This document shows, in pieces, positions 15,392-23,452 of a DNA stretch of 24,350 bases. The notes beneath the pieces are model-generated. The model had not been told where the DNA came from, ran no database searches, and was given only the letters and a program-made list of their open reading frames with translations. The position numbers and the translations under genes were made by a program. Source of the DNA: Geobacter sp. UBA6169 (GTDB taxonomy: Bacteria > Desulfobacterota > Desulfuromonadia > Geobacterales > Pseudopelobacteraceae); contig DIUB01000216.1 of assembly GCA_002422265.1 (NCBI GenBank), forward strand, positions 1-24,350, written 5' to 3'. Within the stretch, counting starts at the first letter, position 1. Each line of letters starts with the position of its first letter.

Positions 15392-15420
15392 ACCGGTGGG
15401 ATCGGCAAGATCCCACCGGT
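15392..15420. terminator. 12-bp perfect hairpin, possible terminator or attenuator
   Basis: ACCGGTGGGATC (15392-15403), loop GGCAA, then the exact complement (15409-15420). It lies 49 bases after the metallo-hydrolase stop and about 130 bases before the next gene. There is no T-run after the stem, so complete termination is doubtful; it may cap or protect the upstream mRNA or lower read-through into the oxidoreductase. Confidence 0.5.
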
Positions 15421-15550
15421 TCCACACCAGACGCTGCTTACGAACAGCAAGCAGCAGTTGACAATCGCTGTATTCACGTTACGCTTTTCACGCCCGTTCA
15501 TTGTGCATTTGTCAGCCAGCCAAAAATGTACCAGGTAAAGGAAACCGCTC

Positions 15551-18436
15551 ATGCTGACAGAAAGCTGTCTGTTGTTGCTTCAGAACACCAGTGAAGGTGG
15601 TCTGAGGATCATCCCTGAACAGACGCTGGCAGGTATGCTGGCCGGTGCGCTGCTGTTTGATCTGGCCATTGCCGGAAAGATCGACAACGATGCAACAGAC
15701 CTGGTGGTGATCAACCGGATGCAGTCCGGCATACCGCTGCTTGACTTTGGCCTGGAGCTGCTTCCTGATGGCGATCAGCCGATTCCTCTGCCTGAGATGG
15801 TCACCACCCTGGCGGTGCAGGCAGCCCCCATTTTGGCCCACGGTATCGCCCGACTGCACTGGCTGGAGCTGCTGCGCAACAACACGCTGACATCGGATGG
15901 TCATGAGAAGATCCGCTCACTCCAAGCCGGGCTGCGCTCGCTCCTGGACGACCCAAGCGACATCCCGGATCCGGAAGAGGTCATGCTGCTGGGGCTGACT
16001 GAAGCAGGCCAGCTCTGGCCGGTACTATTCACACTGGATCAGCTGGCCGTTCACCAGCAACGACTACAGCAGCTGGCCCGGCTGGAGTTTATTCAGAGGG
16101 CACTGCTGAAAGCGGTGCAGGACTTCAGTGCGGCCGAGATCAGCGAGTTGGCAGAACAGCTCTCCAGAGGTCGTCTGGTCAAGCCATGCGCAACCGCAGC
16201 CGGTGGCGCCGGAGTCATCAAGTCGGCACTTGAGCATATCTACAGCCAGGTCGGCATTCTGCGCGGCACTATGGCACTGTCACAGGTAAATCAGTCCAGC
16301 GGCTACGATTGCCCCGGCTGTGCCTGGTCACATCCGGCTCACACGCGGGAACGGTTTGAGTTCTGTGAAAACGGAGCCAAGAGCATTGCTTCGGAAGCGA
16401 CCAATCGCTTGGCTGATCCGTCTTTTTTTGCCGTCCATTCTCTTGAAGAGTTGCGTACTTGGAGTGATTATGAACTGGAACTGTGCGGCAGAATTGCTCA
16501 GCCCATGCTGCGGACACCTGACACCGGCTATTTCAGGCCTCTTTCCTGGGTGGCTGCCTTTACGTTGATCAGTAAAGAGATGCAGCACCTTGCCTCAGCG
16601 GATGAGGCGGCATTTTATGTTTCTGGAAAATCCAGCAATGAAGCGGCCTTTCTGCTGCAGCTACTTGCCCGCCGGTTTGGCACCAATAATCTGGCCGGCA
16701 GTGCCAACCTCTGCCATGAGGCATCAGGTATGGCCCTGACCCAAACCCTGGGTTCAGGTAAAAGTACCGTCACCAATGACGATCTGGAACAGGCTGATCT
16801 GATCCTGCTATTCGGTCACAACCCCGGTTCTAATCATCCCCGCATGTTGACCAACCTGCAGCGTGCAGTCAGGAACGGCGCACAGATTGTGGCGATCAAC
16901 CCGCTGCCTGAGGCAGGATTACTGGGTTTCGCCAATCCGCGTGAGGTTGGTGGCCTGCTGGGCAAAAAGACCGATTTCGGTACGCTGCATTTACCAGTGC
17001 GGATTAACGGGGATCAGGCCCTTGTTAAGGCGCTGATCCTTGCCGTACTGGAGCTTGAGGACAAACAACCCGGCAGTGTGCTGGATCAGGACTTTATTCT
17101 GCAGCAGACCAGCGGGTTTCAACTGTTTTGCGAATCTGCCCGCAAGGAAAAGATGCCGCTCTTGGCAGCAGCCTGCGGTATTGAGGAGCTACGCATCCGT
17201 GAGGTAGCCGGATTGTTTGCCAGATCAGAGCGGGTTATTGCAGCCTGGTGTCTGGGGTTGACCCACCATACCAACGGTGTTGCCACCCTGCGGGACATCA
17301 TCAACCTTCTGCTGTTGCGGGGTATGGTGGGTAAACCGAGCACCGGCTTCTGCCCGGTTCGTGGCCACAGCAATGTACAGGGGCACCGCACCGTAGGTGT
17401 CGGCACCCGGATGCCGGATACCTTCCTGGATTCCCTCGGTCAGATCTTTGGCTTCACGCCCCCGCGTACAGCCGGGCTTGATGCGACAGCAGCCCTGGAC
17501 AGCATGTATAACGGACATATCAAGGTATTCGTCAGCTTGGGGGGTAACCTTCTTGCAGCGGCCCCTGACACCGCCCGAACAATACAGGCGATGCAACGCT
17601 GTAATCTGGTGGTCAACATCGCCACCAAGCTGAATCGTCAGCATCTATTGGCAGGCCGGTCTGCCCTGCTCCTGCCCTGCCTGGGACGAAGCGAAAAAGA
17701 CCAGGGGATTGACGGCATCCGTTACACCACCTCTGAAGACACCACCGGAGCCGTCACTGCCTCCCGTGGTTGCCTTGAGCCGCTTTCCCCCCTGATGCGC
17801 AGCGAACCCTGGATTGTGGCACAACTGGCCCAGGCTATGCTGGCTGATGACTCTGCAATCCCCTGGGAACAGATGGCAAATGATTACGATCTGATCCGCA
17901 GCTGTATGGCCCGCGTTATCCCCGGCCTTGATGACCTGGCAACCATGGTTCAGGGCGAGGGTACCTGTCAACTGCCAAACCCGGCCCGCCAGAGGGAATT
18001 CCGCACCCCGGACAGCAGGGCACAGTTTACTGTCCAGGGCCTGAATATCGTCACACCCTCTACCGGCCAGTTTATCCTCACCTCCCTGCGCAGCCATGAT
18101 CAGTTCAATACCGCTGTTTTCGGCCTTGATGACCGTTACAGGGGTGTTATCGGCACCCGCAGAGTGTTGATGATAAACCCGGACGACATCCGTGACCTGG
18201 GCTTCGTTGCCCACCAGGTAGTGGAACTGCAGAGTGAGGCACAGGATGTTCCGGCTGAAGCACGACGTTTCCGGCTCTATCCCTACAGCATCCCCAGAGG
18301 TTGTGTAGCCGCATACTTTCCCGAGGCCAACGTGCTTATACCGATGAGCCAGCGCGATCCGGAGAGCAGAACCCCTGCTTTTAAATCAACCCTTGTTAGC
18401 ATCACCGCTGCCGGAGTACAGAATCCCTGCTGCTGA
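15551..18436 (+). CDS. GPP34 domain fused to YdeP/FdhF-like molybdopterin oxidoreductase
   Basis: A 961-residue fusion. Residues 1 to about 195 look like a GPP34 (GOLPH3-like) domain: LTESCLLLL, MLAGALLFDLAIAGKI, then SGIPLLDFGLELL, the family's order of motifs. From about residue 215 (TAAGGAGVIKS) to the end it follows E. coli YdeP along its whole length. This part has the N-terminal Cys set (YDCPGCAW with C254 and C257, C272 in FCENGAK), a Cys (C388 in NLCHEAS) at the place of the formate dehydrogenase Mo ligand, GHNPGSNHPRML, RGHSNVQGHRTVG and the C-terminal SHDQFNT-DDRYRGV. YdeP-type proteins are bis-MGD enzymes with unproved substrates, linked to acid resistance in E. coli. There is no signal peptide, so it should be cytosolic, unless the GPP34 part holds it at a membrane as GOLPH3 does. 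AAAGGA precedes the ATG. Confidence 0.88.
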   Translation: MLTESCLLLLQNTSEGGLRIIPEQTLAGMLAGALLFDLAIAGKIDNDATDLVVINRMQSGIPLLDFGLELLPDGDQPIPLPEMVTTLAVQAAPILAHGIARLHWLELLRNNTLTSDGHEKIRSLQAGLRSLLDDPSDIPDPEEVMLLGLTEAGQLWPVLFTLDQLAVHQQRLQQLARLEFIQRALLKAVQDFSAAEISELAEQLSRGRLVKPCATAAGGAGVIKSALEHIYSQVGILRGTMALSQVNQSSGYDCPGCAWSHPAHTRERFEFCENGAKSIASEATNRLADPSFFAVHSLEELRTWSDYELELCGRIAQPMLRTPDTGYFRPLSWVAAFTLISKEMQHLASADEAAFYVSGKSSNEAAFLLQLLARRFGTNNLAGSANLCHEASGMALTQTLGSGKSTVTNDDLEQADLILLFGHNPGSNHPRMLTNLQRAVRNGAQIVAINPLPEAGLLGFANPREVGGLLGKKTDFGTLHLPVRINGDQALVKALILAVLELEDKQPGSVLDQDFILQQTSGFQLFCESARKEKMPLLAAACGIEELRIREVAGLFARSERVIAAWCLGLTHHTNGVATLRDIINLLLLRGMVGKPSTGFCPVRGHSNVQGHRTVGVGTRMPDTFLDSLGQIFGFTPPRTAGLDATAALDSMYNGHIKVFVSLGGNLLAAAPDTARTIQAMQRCNLVVNIATKLNRQHLLAGRSALLLPCLGRSEKDQGIDGIRYTTSEDTTGAVTASRGCLEPLSPLMRSEPWIVAQLAQAMLADDSAIPWEQMANDYDLIRSCMARVIPGLDDLATMVQGEGTCQLPNPARQREFRTPDSRAQFTVQGLNIVTPSTGQFILTSLRSHDQFNTAVFGLDDRYRGVIGTRRVLMINPDDIRDLGFVAHQVVELQSEAQDVPAEARRFRLYPYSIPRGCVAAYFPEANVLIPMSQRDPESRTPAFKSTLVSITAAGVQNPCC

Positions 18437-18496
18437 TATGCCGTCAGTCCGGCAAGGTGTAGCCAACCGCTAAAGACAAAAAGGAGTACGCCACAC

Positions 18497-20461
18497 ATGA
18501 AAAAATTGACCCGCAGGGAGTTTCTGATCAAAACACCCCCCTCCATTTTTGCAGTGGCTTCGCTGGCAGGGGCACTGGGTACGCTCTCCTCCTGTTCTTC
18601 TGACTCCTCCGGCCAGACCCGGCAGCCGAACATCCTGCTAATAATGGTTGACCAGATGCAAACCCCTCCGGAAGGGTACGGCCCCGAGGAGGGGGTGGCT
18701 CAGGGTTTAAAAGAGATCCTCGGCTTCAGGCAGCTTTCACCGGATAACTCCTACACCAAATACTTTCCAGGCATGCTGCGCCTGCGTCAGCATGCAGTGG
18801 TGATGCGCAAGCATCACACTGCCTCGTCAGCCTGTGTGCCCAGCCGGACCTGTATCATGACCGGCCAGTACCCGACCATGCACGGCGCAAGTCAGACCGA
18901 CGGTCTGTTCAAGTCTGCAAATGATGTACCCTGGCTTGATCCTGAAGGTCTGCCGACCATTGGCGACTGGTTCCGCGCCATCGGCTACAGCACCCACTAT
19001 TTCGGCAAGTGGCACGTTTCAGAGGCGAAGGCTCCCGACTACCTCAAACCCTGGGGATTTGCCGACTGGGAACAATCTGTTCCTGAACCCCACGGCGGAA
19101 CCGCTGACAACTCCGGTGCGTTTCGGGATGTAGAGTTTGCCAAAAATGTCGAGGAATTCCTTGCTGCCAAAGGCAAAGATACTTCAAACGTGCCTTGGCT
19201 TGCGGTTGGTTCACTGGTAAACCCGCACGACTGCAGCCTGATGCCGATCAACTGGGAGATGCCGGCCACCCCGGCTGATCCCCACGGCAGCGGCGTGGTT
19301 CAATGGAACAACTACCCGCCCCCGTTGAAGATTCCGGCTAAAGGAGAGACAAGCCGGATGGGCGGCACTGATCCTGCCGACCAGTATCGGGTTGAACTGA
19401 ATCCTGACGGTTTTCCCCAGGACAACAGCCGGCTGCCGCTAACCTACAACGAAACCCTGGATGACAAACCCCAGTGCCACAAGGACTACGCCCTTAAATG
19501 GGGGCTTGCCTTTGCGGCAAAGACCGATTACGGCTTTATCGGCAAGCTCCCGGTCAGATCGCCGCTCCCCTTCCAACTGCAGGGAGAAAATGCGGAGGCC
19601 TGGTCACTGGCCTACAACCAGTTTTACACCTACCTGCATTACCTGACCGACCTGCAGATTAACAAGATGCTGAAGGCGCTCGATGACAACAAACTTACCG
19701 ACAATACAATTGTGGTCTTTATCTCTGATCATGGCGAGATGACCGGGGCACATGGCGGTATGATCCAGAAATGGCACAATGCCTACGAAGAGACGATCCG
19801 GGTACCGCTGGTGGTTTCATCTCCCCTGGTAAACAGCAGTAAAACCGCCATGCGCGAGATCAGTCATCCAACCAGTTCGGTGGATCTCGCCCCGACCCTG
19901 CTGGGGCTGGCCGGGTATCATCAGGAGCAGATCCGGCTGATTATGGCTACGGTTGCCGGCAAACCGTCCTACACCCCCTTTGCCGGGGCTGATCTGTCAG
20001 ACCATATCCTGGGTAAAACAACCGGAACGATCAGTGGACCGGACGGCAGACCACGACCGGGCGCCCTGTTTATGACCAACGACACCATCACCGAAAAAGC
20101 TGCCTACCCTCCGGATCCGCTGCCTGATCAATACGACCTGTTTCTGGAGTATGTTGAAAATGCAATTAAAAACGGGGCTCCGCTGGTATCGGGTCCGGTG
20201 CGGCAACCCAACAATGTACGTGCATTGTGCACCGGTGACTGGAAGATAGCCCGCTATGTTGATCCGAGAAAAAAAGAAGCAGATCAGTGGGAGCTGTACT
20301 GCCTGACAAACGATCCGATTGAAAAGATCAATCTGGTAGACTTCAAGACCGGTGAACTACGGAATGACGTCACCGTACCCGGTATGACCAGAGCAGAGCT
20401 TGTGCTGAAGAACCTTGAACTGAGGGTTGCCCTTGCTTCACAGGAAACAGCTCTGCTGTGA
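18497..20461 (+). CDS. Tat-exported lipoprotein sulfatase (Cys-type)
   Basis: A 654-residue sulfatase. The leader KKLTRREFLIK is a twin-arginine signal and TLSSC a lipobox, again followed by SSDS. The active site CVPSRTCIMTG gives C113 as the residue converted to formylglycine and R117 beside it. Metal ligands are D in NILLIMVDQMQ and D/H in ISDHGEMTGAHGG; the VDQ form recalls choline-sulfatase-like members rather than the DD of classical arylsulfatases. The catalytic core ends near residue 490, followed by a long C-terminal region seen in larger sulfatases. AAGGAG precedes the ATG. The maturase gene starts within its stop codon, so enzyme and activator are made together. It would remove sulfate from an organosulfate at the cell surface; the substrate is unknown. 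Confidence 0.93.
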   Translation: MKKLTRREFLIKTPPSIFAVASLAGALGTLSSCSSDSSGQTRQPNILLIMVDQMQTPPEGYGPEEGVAQGLKEILGFRQLSPDNSYTKYFPGMLRLRQHAVVMRKHHTASSACVPSRTCIMTGQYPTMHGASQTDGLFKSANDVPWLDPEGLPTIGDWFRAIGYSTHYFGKWHVSEAKAPDYLKPWGFADWEQSVPEPHGGTADNSGAFRDVEFAKNVEEFLAAKGKDTSNVPWLAVGSLVNPHDCSLMPINWEMPATPADPHGSGVVQWNNYPPPLKIPAKGETSRMGGTDPADQYRVELNPDGFPQDNSRLPLTYNETLDDKPQCHKDYALKWGLAFAAKTDYGFIGKLPVRSPLPFQLQGENAEAWSLAYNQFYTYLHYLTDLQINKMLKALDDNKLTDNTIVVFISDHGEMTGAHGGMIQKWHNAYEETIRVPLVVSSPLVNSSKTAMREISHPTSSVDLAPTLLGLAGYHQEQIRLIMATVAGKPSYTPFAGADLSDHILGKTTGTISGPDGRPRPGALFMTNDTITEKAAYPPDPLPDQYDLFLEYVENAIKNGAPLVSGPVRQPNNVRALCTGDWKIARYVDPRKKEADQWELYCLTNDPIEKINLVDFKTGELRNDVTVPGMTRAELVLKNLELRVALASQETALL

Positions 20462-21651
20462 GCTGTAACGAACGTCGAACGGTGCTGCAGCATGGTTTCC
20501 ACCTGATGGCAAAACCTGCCGGGCCAGCCTGTAATCTGCGCTGCAGCTACTGTTTCTACTATGAAAAAGAGCAGTACTTTCCGAATGGTCAGCCTTTCCG
20601 CATGTCTGATCAGGTACTGGAATCCTACATCAGAGAGTACATAGCCGCCCAGGCAGGCCCGGAGGTGGTATTTGACTGGCAGGGAGGAGAACCGACCCTC
20701 GCGGGCATTGATTTTTTTCAGCAGGCCTTGGCATTGCAGAAAAAGTACGCTCAGGGAAAAAAAATCCGCAATACCCTTCAGACCAACGGGACTCTGCTGG
20801 ATGAGGGCTGGTGCAGGTTCCTCGCCCGCAACCGTTTTCTGGTCGGCCTGAGCATGGACGGACCTGAAGAGATCCATAATACCTGTCGGCTGGATGCAGC
20901 AGATCATCCAAGCTTCAACTCAACTTTTACTGCCCTGAAGCTGCTGCAGAAGCATGGTATAGAACTTAACATTCTTGTCACCGTGAATCAGCATAACTCC
21001 CGCTACCCCCTTGAGGTGTACCGCTTTTTCAGGCTGCACGGTGTGCGTTATCTGCAGTTTATCCCGATTGTTGAGCGGGCAGCCGGACAGACTGCCGTTG
21101 TGACCGAGCAGAGCGTTGAGCCGAAACAGTATGGCGTATTTCTGACGCAAGTGTATCAAGAGTGGATCCAGCATGATGTTGGGCAGATCTTTGTGATGAA
21201 TTTTGAATGGATACTGGCAGCCTGGGCATGTAGAGAGCCAGGAGTTTGTTATCTTGCCCCGCGCTGCGGCGGGAACCTGATTCTTGAGCATAACGGCGAT
21301 ATTTTTTCCTGCGATCATTTCATGTATCCCGCCTATCGTCTGGGCAACATACATGATGAGGGAGGTCTGCAGCAGCTGATCCGTTCAGAGATACAGGAAC
21401 ATTTTGGTGCAGCAAAGGAAACCACTCTGCCTGGCTACTGTCGCAGGTGCGAGCTCCTCTTTGCCTGTCATGGCGGCTGTCCAAAGCACCGCTTTAACCG
21501 GACTCCCGATGGTGAACCGGGATTAAACTACCTCTGCCAAGGTATCAAGCTGTTTTATCAGCAGGCCAAACCATCCATGCACCAGATGCTAGAGCTCATC
21601 CGCAAGGGTGTGCCTGTACATAATGTTCAGCCAGCCGCATGTGTGAGGTAG
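20458..21651 (+). CDS. Anaerobic sulfatase-maturating enzyme (radical SAM, SPASM)
   Basis: A 397-residue radical-SAM enzyme that converts the active-site Cys of a sulfatase to formylglycine without O2. The radical-SAM cluster motif CNLRCSYC gives C25, C29 and C32, followed by FDWQGGEPTLAG, LQTNGTLLD and LSMDGPEEIH. The C-terminal SPASM Cys set is complete (CYLAPRCGG, GDIFSCDHF, CRRCELLFACHGGCPKHR) and should bind two further 4Fe-4S clusters. The start is a GTG at 20458 overlapping the sulfatase TGA (GTGA), so translation is coupled. The enzyme is cytosolic, and its substrate sulfatase is Tat-exported; this fits, because Tat carries folded, already modified protein. It is the dedicated activator of the gene before it. 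Confidence 0.95.
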   Translation: MSCNERRTVLQHGFHLMAKPAGPACNLRCSYCFYYEKEQYFPNGQPFRMSDQVLESYIREYIAAQAGPEVVFDWQGGEPTLAGIDFFQQALALQKKYAQGKKIRNTLQTNGTLLDEGWCRFLARNRFLVGLSMDGPEEIHNTCRLDAADHPSFNSTFTALKLLQKHGIELNILVTVNQHNSRYPLEVYRFFRLHGVRYLQFIPIVERAAGQTAVVTEQSVEPKQYGVFLTQVYQEWIQHDVGQIFVMNFEWILAAWACREPGVCYLAPRCGGNLILEHNGDIFSCDHFMYPAYRLGNIHDEGGLQQLIRSEIQEHFGAAKETTLPGYCRRCELLFACHGGCPKHRFNRTPDGEPGLNYLCQGIKLFYQQAKPSMHQMLELIRKGVPVHNVQPAACVR

Positions 21652-21700
21652 TACGCGCACAAGCATGCAAATACAACAACTACAGAAAGTGAGGCCCATT

Positions 21701-22393
21701 ATGATTCGCGTTTTCACAAACCTGGCTGCAGTGCTGCTTTGTTCATTCGTACTGTGCAGTTGTACGGCAAGCCATCAGGCCAGAAGCGTCAATCCAAAGA
21801 GCGCAGTGCTGGTCAACCCGGATATCCTGCAGGAAGGAAAGGACAATCAGGCCCTTTACCGCTATGTCAAACCCGGTTTTGATATCAAACAATATTCGGC
21901 AATGATCGTTGAGCCGGTGCTGATTGCCAAAGAAGGTGAACTTGGCGCTTCCGAGCGTCAAAATTATCAGCGGTTGGCAAATAACGCCTATGTCTATCTG
22001 GTGCAGGAGCTTGAAAAGGGGATCAAGGTCGTCAAAGAGAGCGGCAAGGGTACGCTGAACCTGCAGATGGCTATTCGTGATGCCGATTCTTCCAAGCCGG
22101 TACGAATGATAACGTCGTCAGCAACACCGATCGGCGCTGGCCTCAGCCTGGTTAAACTGACTGCTACCGGCAAGCAGTCCGGCGTCGGAGAGATAACAGC
22201 TGAATTCAGGGTTACCGACGATACGACCGGCGAACTCCTGGTTGCAGCGCTTGACAGGCGGGTAGGCAATAAATCGGTGCAGGGGGTCTGGGATACCTGG
22301 TCCAATGCTGATGACGCGCTGCGTTACTGGAGCACCTGGATCGGCTACCTGCTCTGTACCCACCGTCAGGGGAGCGGCTGCGTCAAGCCTTGA
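21701..22393 (+). CDS. DUF3313 family lipoprotein
   Basis: A 230-residue lipoprotein. The start ATG at 21701 (MIRVFTNLAAVLLC) follows GTGAGG; an ATG 12 codons upstream lacks a ribosome binding site and would spoil the signal peptide. The lipobox is LCSC with Cys at about residue 26. The mature part matches DUF3313: YVKPGFDIKQYSAMIVEPV, then a C-terminal segment ending DDALRYWSTWIGYLL. The function of the family is unknown; members are outer- or inner-membrane lipoproteins. It follows the maturase by 49 bases on the same strand and is followed by a strong terminator, so it is likely the last gene of the sulfatase unit, perhaps a surface partner of the exported enzymes. Confidence 0.85.
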   Translation: MIRVFTNLAAVLLCSFVLCSCTASHQARSVNPKSAVLVNPDILQEGKDNQALYRYVKPGFDIKQYSAMIVEPVLIAKEGELGASERQNYQRLANNAYVYLVQELEKGIKVVKESGKGTLNLQMAIRDADSSKPVRMITSSATPIGAGLSLVKLTATGKQSGVGEITAEFRVTDDTTGELLVAALDRRVGNKSVQGVWDTWSNADDALRYWSTWIGYLLCTHRQGSGCVKP

Positions 22394-22744
22394 CACCAAA
22401 CATCAGGTCCCAGTCTCGCATCAAGGCAAGCAGCGAGCATACGGCGTACTGACACAGAACTACTTCAGGTTGTTATCAAGGCATGCCCATTGCGGCATGC
22501 CTTTTCTTTTGGCTGTTACCTGCCGGGCACCAGACTGGGCGCAAAAGCTGCTCTTTCCAAGTCGTGCTTCAGAAGTGTTTCTCAGGCAAACAGTGAGCTT
22601 ACCGGCCTGAGCCTTGATCCAGCGATTGAGCAGGAGCTGCTGCTTTCTGGTAGGATATGCACAAAATTTTGCACAGAAAGCAATAGGTTGGCAAACAGAC
22701 AGAACGTCTCTGGCGAGTTAACCATCGAGCCATTTTTAAATAAC
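22394..22744. other. Convergent intergenic gap
   Basis: This is 351 bases between the rightward DUF3313 gene and the leftward VC0807-type gene. It contains the terminator at 22478-22510 and otherwise nothing I can support. One plus frame is open to 22804 but crosses the terminator and has no protein-like character. Confidence 0.6.
22478..22510 (+). terminator. Rho-independent terminator
   Basis: AAGGCATGCC (22478-22487), loop CATTGC, exact complement GGCATGCCTT (22494-22503), then the T-rich run TTTTCTTTT. It lies 85 bases after the DUF3313 stop and closes the rightward cluster. Confidence 0.9.
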
Positions 22745-23434
22745 TCAACGCTGCTTGATCACTTCGCTCAGCTTCAGTCCCGCGAGTTGGGTAAGCGACC
22801 GTGACAGATAGTAGAACAACGCCAGCATAATAAGCATCGATGGCAGCGCGATTACCGGATAGCTCAGTAGGTTCATGCGGCCCAGTTCTTCGTTGAAAGC
22901 CTGGGTACCGGCCGGGCTGGTGACAATCCAGGTCGCCAGCAGATAGTTCATGATGGCAGAGAAAAGGAACGAGCCGCCCAGCATCCAGGTGGCGTACTTC
23001 AGGCGGGATTCAAAGGCCGGCATGTTGCCGCGCTGCTGAAGGTTCTCCTGGATGAGCTCGACATTCAGCAGTGCTGGACTCAACAACAGCACCTGCACCA
23101 GCGGCTTGCCGATAAAGACGGAAACGATAACGACCATGCCGATCAGACCGGGAATTGCCGCTTCCTTGACTGCCAGCCACTGCGTATCAAGTTGCAGTAC
23201 GCCGATGCCACCAGTCAGCAGAATGCTGCAAAGACCCAGCACCGCAAGCATGTTGACCTTGCGTTCACTCACGAGCGACCATGCGCCCCAGAAGAATGGA
23301 AAAGCCAACGCCAGCAGGAAGGCATTAAGTGTACCCAGATCCTCCGGACCTGAGAGCTTCATCAGGATGAACGATGGCAGGATAATGGTAATCAACAGTT
23401 CGATCAGCGGATTCGGTTTGGTAGTTTCGTTCAT
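22745..23434 (-). CDS. VC0807-type integral membrane protein
   Basis: A 229-residue protein with about six hydrophobic segments. It matches the family first named from Vibrio cholerae VC0807: NPLIELLITIILPSFILMKLS, a LLTGGIGVLQLD loop, KEAAIPGLIG, and the C-terminal TQAFNEELGRMNLLSYPVI. The function is unknown; some members are labelled intracellular septation-like or MFS-related, without proof. The start ATG at 23434-23432 is preferred to a TTG six codons upstream; the ribosome binding site (GAAAGAAAC) is weak, and the gene starts only 18 bases after the DUF6544-type stop, so coupling is likely. Confidence 0.85.
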   Translation of the reverse strand: MNETTKPNPLIELLITIILPSFILMKLSGPEDLGTLNAFLLALAFPFFWGAWSLVSERKVNMLAVLGLCSILLTGGIGVLQLDTQWLAVKEAAIPGLIGMVVIVSVFIGKPLVQVLLLSPALLNVELIQENLQQRGNMPAFESRLKYATWMLGGSFLFSAIMNYLLATWIVTSPAGTQAFNEELGRMNLLSYPVIALPSMLIMLALFYYLSRSLTQLAGLKLSEVIKQR

Positions 23435-23452
23435 AGAATTTGTTTCTTTCAA

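Noticed and set aside
22391..22804. Open frame continuing beyond the DUF3313 TGA, considered as a second selenocysteine readthrough
   Set aside because: The DUF3313 domain is complete at the TGA, the continuation crosses a strong terminator and shows no homology.
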